This document shows, piece by piece, positions 1-5,487 of a DNA stretch of 38,764 nucleotides. Every line of letters begins with the position of its first letter. Position 1 is the first letter of the stretch. A program made the position numbers and the translations under genes. The stretch comes from a virus, in the IMG/VR virus record IMGVR_UViG_3300047552_002153, positions 1-38,764 of that record; one strand, written 5' to 3'. The notes beneath the pieces were generated by a model, which was given only the letters and a program-made list of their open reading frames with translations, made no database searches and was not told the DNA's origin.

Positions 1-61
1 CATGACGGTACGTAGGATTTACACAAGTATGCTCGCGGTATTTGTACATTACGCCTCCAAT

Positions 62-77
62 TGTTTCACGTGGAACA
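62..77. promoter_or_regulatory. parS: parS-like centromere site (ParB/Spo0J binding sequence)
   Basis: The sequence is TGTTTCACGTGGAACA; its reverse complement is TGTTCCACGTGAAACA, the well-known universal bacterial parS consensus, matched at all 16 positions. It lies in the 44-nt gap between the terS stop and the Shine-Dalgarno of the next leftward gene, so coding constraint does not explain it. I found no second copy apart from its duplicate in the assembly overlap, and no parA or parB gene in the genome. By chance a given 16-mer is expected about 2e-5 times in 38.6 kb on two strands. A host ParB (CTPase clamp) would be the expected ligand. Confidence 0.75.
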
Positions 78-79
78 TT

Positions 80-93
80 GTTGCGGCCGCAAC
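80..93. repeat. 14-bp perfect palindrome next to parS
   Basis: GTTGCGG followed by CCGCAAC is a perfect 14-bp palindrome containing a NotI site. It sits two bases from the parS-like site and abuts the terS stop codon. It is two head-to-head copies of the GCAAC word that is over-represented in the first 3.2 kb. It could be a protein-binding site or a small hairpin at the end of terS. Its function is unknown. Confidence 0.5.
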
Positions 94-831
94 TTAGTCA
101 GAATTAGGTTCCAGTTCATCGCCGCCGCAACTCGTATCGCTGCCGCAAATCTCACCCTCTACCACTTCGGCGGCGAGGGGGATAACTTTAGCATCCTCTG
201 TGCCGCCGCGCTGTCTAACTTGCAATTTAATTCCCACCACAACTGTATTGCCAGCAGCGGCGGAGCTCTCCTGCTTTGCATACTCTGCTGGGTACCGCCG
301 CTCAAGGTACCATGCGCTCGCTTGCCACGCCCTTTGCCCCCATTTGAGGACATTTTGCTCGCATAACTCCTTGGTTCTCTTGGCGGCATAGGCTAAATTT
401 CTTTTGACCAAAGAGGCATAAAGTCGCGTTTTTGCGACTGCAACTGGATCCTGGCTCTCATTTGCCGCTTCAGCATCGAGCCACCGCAAATGCGTTCCAA
501 TGCTAATTCCTTCATTTTCAACAGCTTGCGACTCACACTCCCCGCAACTGATACGCTGCAAAATTTTCTGCTGGACCTCGGAAAGGTCGCATAATTGCGA
601 CTGTTGCTCAGGAACGAGTGCAACGGGGGTGAAAGATACCGGAGTCCTTGCCCACATTTTATGCTTCTCAAAAGAGTTGTGGCTGATATCCGGATACAAA
701 CTGTGAAATTCGGCGAAGGAGATTGTATCCCAATCCTTTATGAGAGGGAACCGCAACTTTGGGTTCTGCTTCCGTTTGGAGATTTTCAGCTCAGCATCTG
801 TAGCATCTGTAGCAACTGTATCTATATCCAT
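94..831 (-). CDS. terS: putative terminase small subunit
   Basis: About 245 residues. The family assignment rests on two features. A helix-turn-helix-like stretch in the middle (ILQRISCGEC...ISIGTHLRWLDAEA) resembles the DNA-recognition domain of many small terminases. A C-terminal stretch ending WQASAWYLERRYPAEYAKQ is a very common signature of phage TerS proteins. TerS binds the packaging initiation site and hands DNA to TerL. On the circular map this is the first gene of the leftward late block, about eight small genes upstream of terL. I chose the ATG at 831; an in-frame TTG at 858 exists but has no Shine-Dalgarno. The ATG coincides with the start point predicted from the strong promoter at 866-838, so the message may be leaderless. 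The pac site may lie in or near this gene, as in P22. Function is inferred from local motifs only. Confidence 0.6.
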   Translation of the reverse strand: MDIDTVATDATDAELKISKRKQNPKLRFPLIKDWDTISFAEFHSLYPDISHNSFEKHKMWARTPVSFTPVALVPEQQSQLCDLSEVQQKILQRISCGECESQAVENEGISIGTHLRWLDAEAANESQDPVAVAKTRLYASLVKRNLAYAAKRTKELCEQNVLKWGQRAWQASAWYLERRYPAEYAKQESSAAAGNTVVVGIKLQVRQRGGTEDAKVIPLAAEVVEGEICGSDTSCGGDELEPNSD

Positions 832-837
832 ATACCT

Positions 838-866
838 AATATACAGCAGCGGCGTCAACTTGTCAA
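838..866 (-). promoter_or_regulatory. strong sigma70-like promoter for the leftward late block
   Basis: On the minus strand TTGACA (866-861) is followed by a 17-bp spacer and TATATT (843-838). This is a perfect -35 and a near-perfect -10 at optimal spacing. The expected start point, seven bases downstream, is 831, the A of the terS ATG. Two operator-like palindromes lie immediately upstream at 874-888 and 905-919. Confidence 0.7.
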
Positions 867-873
867 CCAGAAT

Positions 874-888
874 CGGTAAATATTACTG
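874..888. promoter_or_regulatory. operator-like inverted repeat, GGTAA family, site 1
   Basis: CGGTAA-ATA-TTACTG, one mismatch from symmetry. It lies 7 bp upstream of the -35 of the late promoter and about three helical turns from the related site at 905-919. The same core recurs at 34644-34658 in front of the portal gene. This is the expected layout for an activator or repressor acting on both leftward promoters. Confidence 0.6.
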
Positions 889-904
889 ATATCGGCCGTT
901 CCTT

Positions 905-919
905 CGGTAATTTTTACCG
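905..919. promoter_or_regulatory. operator-like inverted repeat, GGTAA family, site 2
   Basis: CGGTAA-TTT-TTACCG, a perfect 15-bp inverted repeat with its centre 31 bp from site 1. It lies between the divergent early and late transcription units. It could also fold as a short hairpin, but there is no U tract, so an operator is preferred over a terminator. Confidence 0.6.
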
Positions 920-966
920 GCCGCACCTTGGCCGCAACCAGCAAATTAAGTAACTTATTAAGTAGT

Positions 967-982
967 GATACAAATTTGTATC
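967..982. promoter_or_regulatory. operator-like palindrome, GATACA family, site 1
   Basis: GATACA-AATT-TGTATC is a perfect 16-bp palindrome. It is 19 bp centre to centre from site 2, about two helical turns, as in adjacent dimer-binding operators. It lies in the divergent control region upstream of the first rightward genes. Confidence 0.7.
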
Positions 983-985
983 GCT

Positions 986-1001
986 GATACATAATTGTAT
1001 C
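986..1001. promoter_or_regulatory. operator-like palindrome, GATACA family, site 2
   Basis: GATACA-TAAT-TGTATC. The 6-bp arms are identical to the other two sites and only the central four bases vary. Paired with site 1. Confidence 0.7.
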
Positions 1002-1053
1002 GACCCTTAAGTCCTTGAAAATCAGCAACTTACAGCATTTATCCTATTTTCCT

Positions 1054-1069
1054 GATACAAAATTGTATC
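1054..1069. promoter_or_regulatory. operator-like palindrome, GATACA family, site 3
   Basis: GATACA-AAAT-TGTATC, identical arms, 68 bp from site 2 and about 37 bp upstream of the -35 of the first rightward promoter candidate. Two clustered sites plus one distal site resemble a cooperative or looping operator arrangement. The cognate protein is unknown; the three small RHH proteins of this genome are candidates. Confidence 0.7.
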
Positions 1070-1105
1070 CTGGTTTAAACGTTTAACAGCAACTGTAGCC
1101 CTTGC

Positions 1106-1134
1106 TTGCATGTTGGCATGATACTTGCGTTATT
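1106..1134 (+). promoter_or_regulatory. candidate first rightward promoter
   Basis: TTGCAT (1106-1111), 17-bp spacer, GTTATT (1129-1134), within a GC-to-AT transition downstream of the GATACA operators. The -35 box with its GC context matches the promoter at 1385 (also GCTTGCAT). The -10 is poor, and an alternative reading (TTGGCA, 15 bp, TATATG at 1134-1139) overlaps it. It would drive the 51-residue gene at 1212. Confidence 0.4.
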
Positions 1135-1211
1135 ATATGGGTGTAAGCAACTGAGGCAAACGAGCACCGGAAACACCGCTGATCTCAAAGCCCCGCAACA
1201 AAGGAACTACA

Positions 1212-1367
1212 ATGAAACAGCAGCAACAGCTTCAAGATTTTGCTCAGGCCTATGCAACCGGAACCATGGAAAATTACTGGGAAAAATATCCAATTGATCT
1301 TGGCTTCTCAACAGCAACTGAATTCGAAAGTCCTTTTGCCCTTAGCAAAACATGCAGCCGCAACTAA
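1212..1367 (+). CDS. small early protein, 51 aa, unknown
   Basis: ATG at 1212 with an AAGGA Shine-Dalgarno eight bases upstream. The product begins with a glutamine run (MKQQQQLQDFAQAYATGTMENYWEKYP) and ends SKTCSRN. It is the first gene of the rightward early block, 140 bp downstream of the GATACA operators and just upstream of another promoter (1385). I recognise no domain. The position is typical of host-takeover or regulatory peptides, but nothing in the sequence proves that. Confidence 0.55.
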   Translation: MKQQQQLQDFAQAYATGTMENYWEKYPIDLGFSTATEFESPFALSKTCSRN

Positions 1368-1384
1368 AATAAATAAAATAATGC

Positions 1385-1413
1385 TTGCATACACGCATAC
1401 AATATAGTATATT
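1385..1413 (+). promoter_or_regulatory. sigma70-like promoter
   Basis: TTGCAT (1385-1390), 17-bp spacer, TATATT (1408-1413), in an AT-rich stretch. It shares the TATATT -10, preceded by (G)TAG, with the promoters at 3377 and 7627. Expected start point near 1420, about 50 nt upstream of the 114-residue gene. Confidence 0.65.
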
Positions 1414-1470
1414 TTAATAGCGACAAACACTAACCGCCGCAAGGCAAACACCAACCGAAGGAGCAGTAAA

Positions 1471-1815
1471 ATGAAAACAGCAACGGTAGTACCCGCAGCA
1501 GCAGCAAAGTCCGAAGGCACCCTTTTGGAGCAAGTACATGCAATGCGAGCAGCGAAAGCTTTTGTAAGTGTGGAAGAGCGACTTGCTGACGGGATAATCA
1601 AGACACAAATTGCAACCGAAAACTATCGGAACATGATTGCTTTCTACCCGAAACTGACAAAATGTTTCACAACGTGGTTTTCGGAGCAGCCTTATGCTTT
1701 TACCGAAGGAGCCCACATAGTGGAAATCATGCATGCTTTTACATGCCACTGCAACAGCTTGCCCGAAGCCGAAGCGGAAGAAGCCGGAATAAAAGTGCCC
1801 GTAATCGAAGACTAA
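1471..1815 (+). CDS. early hypothetical protein, 114 aa
   Basis: ATG at 1471 with GGAG seven bases upstream. The N-terminus is alanine-rich (MKTATVVPAAAAKSEG). The rest looks largely helical, with an aromatic stretch (YRNMIAFYPKLTKCFTTWFSEQPYAF) and an acidic end (EAEAEEAG...VIED). No membrane segment and no recognised family. It lies in a run of short genes, each with its own Shine-Dalgarno and short A-rich spacers, typical of phage early regions. Confidence 0.75.
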   Translation: MKTATVVPAAAAKSEGTLLEQVHAMRAAKAFVSVEERLADGIIKTQIATENYRNMIAFYPKLTKCFTTWFSEQPYAFTEGAHIVEIMHAFTCHCNSLPEAEAEEAGIKVPVIED

Positions 1816-1856
1816 TAACTAACTAACAACCAACCAACAACCAAAAGGAGAATATC

Positions 1857-2078
1857 ATGAAAATCGAAACTGAAATGACAGCGTTAGAATCCCAGCAGTA
1901 TCTTGATGCGATTGCTCAGCAAAACAAACTGTGGGAGGGGCTCATGCGCCTCCCCAACGCCAAAATTCACCTTCAAAATTTCTGGAAGCATGCAGAGGCT
2001 TCGTGGACAGCAACTGTGACTATGAGCAAGCTGATCGAAGCTTTTGAACAATACTTGGCATTCGAAGTCAAAAACTAA
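1857..2078 (+). CDS. early hypothetical protein, 73 aa
   Basis: ATG at 1857 with a strong AAAAGGAG Shine-Dalgarno. Predicted all-helical, soluble and mildly acidic, with a pattern that could form an amphipathic coiled coil (ESQQYLDAIAQQNKLWEGLMRL). No family recognised. It follows the 114-residue gene by 41 nt and shares an A/C-rich leader style (aacaaccaac) with the next gene. Confidence 0.7.
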   Translation: MKIETEMTALESQQYLDAIAQQNKLWEGLMRLPNAKIHLQNFWKHAEASWTATVTMSKLIEAFEQYLAFEVKN

Positions 2079-2111
2079 CTAACCAAAACAACAACAATCC
2101 AAGGAGGCTGT

Positions 2112-2294
2112 ATGAACGCAACAACAACTAAGATGTACAAAAACATTTCCAATGCTACAGGATTGCCTGTAGCAACGCTGGAAATTATGGCAGTAGACCT
2201 TTTGCTCAAGAAACTTTGCCCGCCCAAAACGGAAGCGGGGAAAACTTTGGCGAAAATCTATGCTCACAAGGAGGGTAAACGTGGAACAAAGTAA
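2112..2294 (+). CDS. early hypothetical protein, 60 aa
   Basis: ATG at 2112 with a perfect AAGGAGG site. The product starts with NATTTKMYKNISNATGLPVATLEIMAVDLLLKKL and has a basic tail (HKEGKRGTK). A short helix-turn-helix-like pattern (GLPVATLEIMAVDLLL) can be imagined but is not diagnostic. Its end overlaps the next gene by 14 nt, so the two are probably translated together. Confidence 0.65.
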   Translation: MNATTTKMYKNISNATGLPVATLEIMAVDLLLKKLCPPKTEAGKTLAKIYAHKEGKRGTK

Positions 2295-2478
2295 GAAATT
2301 TTGTCTCACATGCTACCATTGGGAATTGCCGGGCATGTGTAAGCGGCGGGCACCGACCCGGAATTTACAATGCACCGAATGCTGTTTTCCGCCAACCCCT
2401 GCTCTTGAGAGATGTGGGGAATGGGAACCGGCAACGGCTGAGACGATGGCACTCCGTAAACAAACTTTACGGGGCTGA
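2281..2478 (+). CDS. small cysteine-rich, zinc-binding-type protein, 65 aa
   Basis: Start taken as GTG 2281, preceded by AAGGAGGG at 2269-2276 inside the upstream gene. The product has CLTCYHW, then GMCKRRAP, then CTECCFPPT, then CGEWEP. This is the CxxC...C...C...C spacing of small phage proteins thought to bind zinc, often ending in a C-x-W-E motif. Function is unknown; such proteins are common in early regions and may bind host proteins or DNA. An upstream in-frame ATG at 2260 has no good Shine-Dalgarno. Confidence 0.6.
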   Translation: MEQSKKFCLTCYHWELPGMCKRRAPTRNLQCTECCFPPTPALERCGEWEPATAETMALRKQTLRG

Positions 2479-2481
2479 AAA

Positions 2482-2516
2482 CAGTAGCCTACTCGCGTAT
2501 AGCGATGCGGCTACTG
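2482..2516 (+). repeat. leader hairpin containing repeated CTACTCGCGT element, copy 1
   Basis: CAGTAGCC (2482-2489) and GGCTACTG (2509-2516) form a perfect 8-bp stem around a loop holding CTACTCGCGTATAGC (2489-2503). A near-identical 15-mer recurs at 2860-2874. It precedes the Shine-Dalgarno of the membrane-protein gene by about 25 nt and may regulate its translation or mark a processing site. Confidence 0.5.
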
Positions 2517-2548
2517 ATAACCTGGACACCTGAGCAAAGGAGAATTTT

Positions 2549-2785
2549 ATGCAAGTACTGAAAGATCTGTTTTACCTCTTATGTTGGATTTTTGGCATCG
2601 GAACTGTCATTCTACTTCTGATTGGAGCCGCTAATTTGGTTCAGTGGGAGCAGCAACAGATGAAAATCGTACACACCCTCCACAAAGAAGTCCGTACCTA
2701 TGGCACACCTGTAAAAATTGAAGCTATGTGGGACGGGACGGATACGACATGGCTGTATAACGGGATTGAATACAACTTTAAATAA
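2549..2785 (+). CDS. small single-pass membrane protein, 78 aa
   Basis: ATG at 2549 with AAAGGAG. A strongly hydrophobic segment at residues about 7-30 (LFYLLCWIFGIGTVILLLIGAANL) is followed by a soluble C-terminal part (WEQQQMKIVHTLHKEV...). The topology is probably N-in or signal-anchor. Candidate roles for such early membrane proteins include superinfection exclusion and membrane takeover; a holin is less likely in an early unit. No family recognised. Confidence 0.7.
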   Translation: MQVLKDLFYLLCWIFGIGTVILLLIGAANLVQWEQQQMKIVHTLHKEVRTYGTPVKIEAMWDGTDTTWLYNGIEYNFK

Positions 2786-2859
2786 GGAGAGACTATTACC
2801 AGATGACCAGAGGCAAACTGTAACCCATGGTCCTGATATCCGATATCATTAAAACTCGT

Positions 2860-2874
2860 CTACTCGCGTGTAGC
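2860..2874 (+). repeat. CTACTCGCGTGTAGC leader element, copy 2
   Basis: This 15-mer differs from 2489-2503 at one base. Here CTAC...GTAG can pair as a 4-bp stem with loop TCGCGT. It lies 20-odd nt upstream of the RHH gene at 2898. Recurrence at the same place relative to two successive genes suggests a shared post-transcriptional signal. Confidence 0.5.
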
Positions 2875-2897
2875 ATCATCAAACAAAGGAGCAGCAA

Positions 2898-3074
2898 ATG
2901 AGCGAAGCAAAACATATACTGACAGCCCGGATATCCCGGGATAATTATGAAAAGTTGATCAATCTGTGCATCGAAAAGCATAAAACTATCACCGAATTGA
3001 TCAATATTTACATCGAAACTACACCTCTGGAAGCCAAAACAGCAACAGTTACAACGGCACAGCAGGAAAGTTGA
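2898..3074 (+). CDS. RHH-type small DNA-binding protein candidate, 58 aa
   Basis: ATG at 2898, Shine-Dalgarno AAAGGAG at 2884-2890. The product pattern is a short beta strand (HILTARIS), then helix 1 (DNYEKLINLCIEKHK), a turn, then helix 2 (TITELINIYIE). This is the Arc/CopG ribbon-helix-helix arrangement. A threonine- and glutamine-rich tail follows. RHH dimers bind palindromic operators with short half sites, and several such palindromes occur within 2 kb. It is one of three RHH-like proteins in this genome. It is the last gene before a 359-bp non-coding stretch containing two more palindromes. Confidence 0.6.
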   Translation: MSEAKHILTARISRDNYEKLINLCIEKHKTITELINIYIETTPLEAKTATVTTAQQES

Positions 3075-3095
3075 GGAAAATGAGCGGTGGGCAAC

Positions 3096-3117
3096 TATAT
3101 TTACTGGAGTAAATATA
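3096..3117. promoter_or_regulatory. 22-bp operator-like palindrome
   Basis: Arms TATATTTACT and AGTAAATATA (10 bp each, perfect) separated by GG. Flanking GCGG/CCGC blocks extend the symmetry loosely. It is located just after the stop of the RHH-like gene at 2898, and no T-run follows, so a binding site is favoured over a terminator. Confidence 0.55.
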
Positions 3118-3174
3118 TACCCCGCCGCAACAAAAAGCAAGTGAAAAATGAATAAAAATTTAGGTACTACCGTC

Positions 3175-3203
3175 TTGTCAAGAAAAAAAAGTGAAATTAT
3201 CTG
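3175..3203 (+). promoter_or_regulatory. weak promoter candidate
   Basis: TTGTCA (3175-3180), 17-bp purine-rich spacer, TATCTG (3198-3203). Good -35, mediocre -10. No gene starts for 230 nt downstream, so it would give a long leader to the gene at 3434. Confidence 0.3.
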
Positions 3204-3301
3204 TAACTCATTATTAGGACTCAAGATCTGCGTCCCGACAGTTTCAAATTTCGCGTATGATCTATGCCATCCATAGAGATGAAATCTAAGAGTTTATAGA
3301 G

Positions 3302-3327
3302 ATACAGTATAAAAGTATACAGTATAC
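3302..3327. promoter_or_regulatory. tandem ATAC/GTAT palindromes
   Basis: ATAC-A-GTAT (3302-3310) is followed after four A residues by GTATAC-A-GTATAC (3315-3327), a perfect 13-bp palindrome. The pair ends 49 bp upstream of the -35 of the promoter at 3377. The half site GTATAC is related to, but not the same as, the GATACA arms at 967-1069. Confidence 0.45.
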
Positions 3328-3376
3328 GCCGGATTCCAAGGTCTATAAAAACGATACTAAATATTTAAAATATATG

Positions 3377-3405
3377 TTGAATTTAAATATCAAATGTAGT
3401 ATATT
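3377..3405 (+). promoter_or_regulatory. sigma70-like promoter for the replication block
   Basis: TTGAAT (3377-3382), 17-bp spacer ending TGTAG, TATATT (3400-3405). The TGTAG-TATATT block is shared exactly with the promoter at 7627, and nearly with the one on the minus strand at 34694-34666. Expected start near 3412; the Shine-Dalgarno of the next gene follows at once. Confidence 0.7.
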
Positions 3406-3433
3406 TAAAACGAATATTAACCAAGGAGGAAAT

Positions 3434-3631
3434 ATGCAATTGAATTTGAAGCGTGTAGTGGATCCCACAGTTCCTTTTTACCTTAACCTCTATGGCAGCA
3501 CACTTAAGGCATTACAGCACATCTGTGACGCTGAGGGTATAAAGATGACCCACCTTATTAGACACGCCTGTAATGAGGTAATAGACGCGTACAATGCCTC
3601 GCATCCTATTACTCCGGATACTAAGGATTAA
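3434..3631 (+). CDS. RHH-type small regulator candidate, 65 aa
   Basis: ATG at 3434 chosen because AAGGAGGA (3423-3430) lies immediately upstream; a longer frame from 3374 would begin before the promoter. A beta-like segment (NLKRVVDPTVPFYLNLYG) precedes two helices (STLKALQHICDAEG and KMTHLIRHACNEVIDAYN), which resembles ribbon-helix-helix proteins. The C-terminus is short and polar. It is the first gene after promoter 3377 and probably co-transcribed with the helicase and polymerase, so it may be an autoregulator of the replication block. RHH assignment is by pattern only. Confidence 0.6.
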   Translation: MQLNLKRVVDPTVPFYLNLYGSTLKALQHICDAEGIKMTHLIRHACNEVIDAYNASHPITPDTKD

Positions 3632-3634
3632 ATT

Positions 3635-3916
3635 ATGGTTACTGGAGCTCGGATAGAGTATATAAGGCTTTGGTTGAGCGTACCGGAGAATATGAAGATA
3701 GCTCTTACATATTCGTCCGGATACGGTCTTAAGCATCGTATCGAAAATGATTACATGTTATTTATGCGTACCCAATTAGCGGAAGAAATATTCAATGAAT
3801 TCAAAGATCGATATAGCTATATCCCGGAAGAAGCCATTTATGTAACGTTAAATACTCCATTATCTGTTCAAGAGAATAGGCGTTACGCACCGTTACGTAA
3901 ACTATACAACCTATAG
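3635..3916 (+). CDS. hypothetical protein, 93 aa
   Basis: ATG at 3635, three bases after the previous stop, with AAGGA inside the end of the previous gene, so the two are coupled. The product is soluble, mixed alpha/beta and rich in aromatic residues and arginine (RIEYIRLWLSVPENMKIALTYSSGYGLKHRIENDYMLFMRTQLAEEIFNEFKDRY). No motif recognised. Its place directly ahead of the helicase suggests a replication accessory role, which is inference from position only. Confidence 0.6.
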   Translation: MVTGARIEYIRLWLSVPENMKIALTYSSGYGLKHRIENDYMLFMRTQLAEEIFNEFKDRYSYIPEEAIYVTLNTPLSVQENRRYAPLRKLYNL

Positions 3917-3924
3917 GACCAACC

Positions 3925-5487
3925 ATGCAACTGCACCCAGATACTCGATCTTGTTCCCCAGCTCCGGAAAAAGATGCTATAGATATCATCGAAGAACTGC
4001 AACTTGGAGATGTTCGATTAAATAAAACCGGTACAGGAATTATGATTAATACAACGTATTTACGTCCAGTTATCCTTGAGAAAGCATATATAGATAGTAG
4101 AGGGCGTAGATTTGCAGACATACAACCATATCAAATCCCATCTGTACTAATGGCCAATTTAATGGCTGTTTTAAATCGGTCTAAAGATTTATATAGTAAA
4201 GAAAAGCATCAAACAGCATTAATTTATGATACACCTATGGATTTTGTTAAAATACAAATTGAAGAAATAATGCGGATACGTATTACTGAAGATGATTTGA
4301 TTATCCGGGGTGAAGGTATTGAAGCTAAAGATATCTCTTTGGCACAGTTGGTTATGGAACTCCGTTATGCAGCACGGGAATATAACAAGACTCTTGACAA
4401 AGAGACACGGATAACCACACTATCAATGGAAGCTGTTAATGACACCGCGTCGATTTATATCGAACAAATGCGTAATGATCGACACATACAATTACGCAAA
4501 ATGATTGCCTATGATCCGGATGTAGCTTCCCATGTAAATGTAGATAAATTCATTGAAGGCCTCCTGGCCATATATCTTAAAACCCCAAGATATATAGATA
4601 TACTGATGTTCAAGCATATGATATGGCAAATTAAACGTAAAATATTTGCACTTAAACGCCCCTATTCATTGATGTACTTCATGTATTCCAAGACACAAGG
4701 CTACGGTAAAACTACTTTCTTCCAGATGCTCTTCAAACATTTTCAATGGGCATGGAGCAAACATGGAGACATTGCTAAAATGGTGGATACTAATAACCGC
4801 AAAGCTCTTATAAATAATAAGTATCTTGTTGACTGTCAAGAAACAGCTCTGGGAGGATACGAAGGTACTGATTTGGCGGATATATTAAAAATGGTGATTG
4901 AAGAGGATACCGTATCTCAACGACAGATGTATGGCACAACAGCGGAAGTAATACGAAATCCAGCGACTTTCGTTTCTACTACCAATAAACACGTATGGGA
5001 TGTTATAAAAGATACCGGGATGCGTCGATACTGGGAATGGGAATGCTCGGAAGAAGTACTTAAGGCTGATAAACAATTCTTCCTGCAATCAAAAGAGTAT
5101 TTCGACGATATCCTTGTTCTTTGGAGATCGATAGATGAAACTAATAATGAAGGGTTCTATCACCCCACTGTTCCTGGGTACGAAGAGGTTTGCGAATGTC
5201 AGCGGCTATATTGCAACAAACACTCTTTCTTCGTGATGTTGGATAAATATAAATGGTCTATTACTAAAGCCGACAATCCAGCAGCAGTTACAGTTGCTGC
5301 TTCGGAATTGCTGAATGTTTACAATAGATATATGGGATTTTTAGATCCTAAAGATAAATACAAACTTGCTGAATTACGTTACGCAATACGCAATAACGAT
5401 TTCGGGGATAGTACCATTATAGAAAAAGACGGACATAAATCCGAAGTATACTATTTATTAGGATACACGAAAGGAACAGTAAAATGA
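3925..5487 (+). CDS. phage replicative helicase, SF3 / DUF5906-like ATPase
   Basis: 520 residues. The C-terminal half is a P-loop ATPase: Walker A SKTQGYGKTT (about residues 255-264), acidic Walker B-like YLVDCQET (about 300-307), sensor-like FVSTTNKH (about 349-356), and a conserved GMRRYWEWEC (about 365-374) that would supply the arginine finger. This order is that of superfamily 3 helicases such as phage primase-helicases of the D5/VirE-like group. The N-terminal ~220 residues show no primase zinc finger or DxD motif that I can recognise, so primase activity is uncertain. It overlaps the polymerase gene by four bases (ATGA), so the two are coupled. Role: unwinding at the phage origin ahead of the polymerase. 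Confidence 0.8.
   Translation: MQLHPDTRSCSPAPEKDAIDIIEELQLGDVRLNKTGTGIMINTTYLRPVILEKAYIDSRGRRFADIQPYQIPSVLMANLMAVLNRSKDLYSKEKHQTALIYDTPMDFVKIQIEEIMRIRITEDDLIIRGEGIEAKDISLAQLVMELRYAAREYNKTLDKETRITTLSMEAVNDTASIYIEQMRNDRHIQLRKMIAYDPDVASHVNVDKFIEGLLAIYLKTPRYIDILMFKHMIWQIKRKIFALKRPYSLMYFMYSKTQGYGKTTFFQMLFKHFQWAWSKHGDIAKMVDTNNRKALINNKYLVDCQETALGGYEGTDLADILKMVIEEDTVSQRQMYGTTAEVIRNPATFVSTTNKHVWDVIKDTGMRRYWEWECSEEVLKADKQFFLQSKEYFDDILVLWRSIDETNNEGFYHPTVPGYEEVCECQRLYCNKHSFFVMLDKYKWSITKADNPAAVTVAASELLNVYNRYMGFLDPKDKYKLAELRYAIRNNDFGDSTIIEKDGHKSEVYYLLGYTKGTVK

Larger units (their letters stand above)
1..127. repeat. terminal direct repeat, left copy (assembly overlap)
   Basis: Bases 1-127 are identical to 38638-38764. 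A length of exactly 127 is a common maximum assembler k-mer, so I read this as the overlap left when a circular assembly graph is written linearly, not as a biological terminal repeat. The unique genome is then 38,637 bp. A circular map fits headful packaging of circularly permuted DNA, which is usual for phages with this terminase type, or a true circular plasmid-like form. Confidence 0.9.
3075..3433 (+). other. 359-bp intergenic regulatory region
   Basis: No convincing gene on either strand; minus-strand frames here lack Shine-Dalgarno sites and look like shadows. It contains a 22-bp palindrome (3096-3117), a weak promoter candidate (3175-3203), paired ATAC/GTAT palindromes (3302-3327) and a good promoter (3377-3405) reading into the RHH-like gene at 3434. 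It is more AT-rich than its surroundings. Confidence 0.6.

Noticed and set aside
832-858. Upstream TTG start for terS
   Set aside because: No Shine-Dalgarno, and the codons lie within the promoter whose predicted start point is 831.
2796-3224. 142-residue minus-strand frame across the RHH-like gene and intergenic region
   Set aside because: No Shine-Dalgarno, phenylalanine/cysteine-rich composition typical of antisense of AT-rich DNA, and it would run through palindromes.
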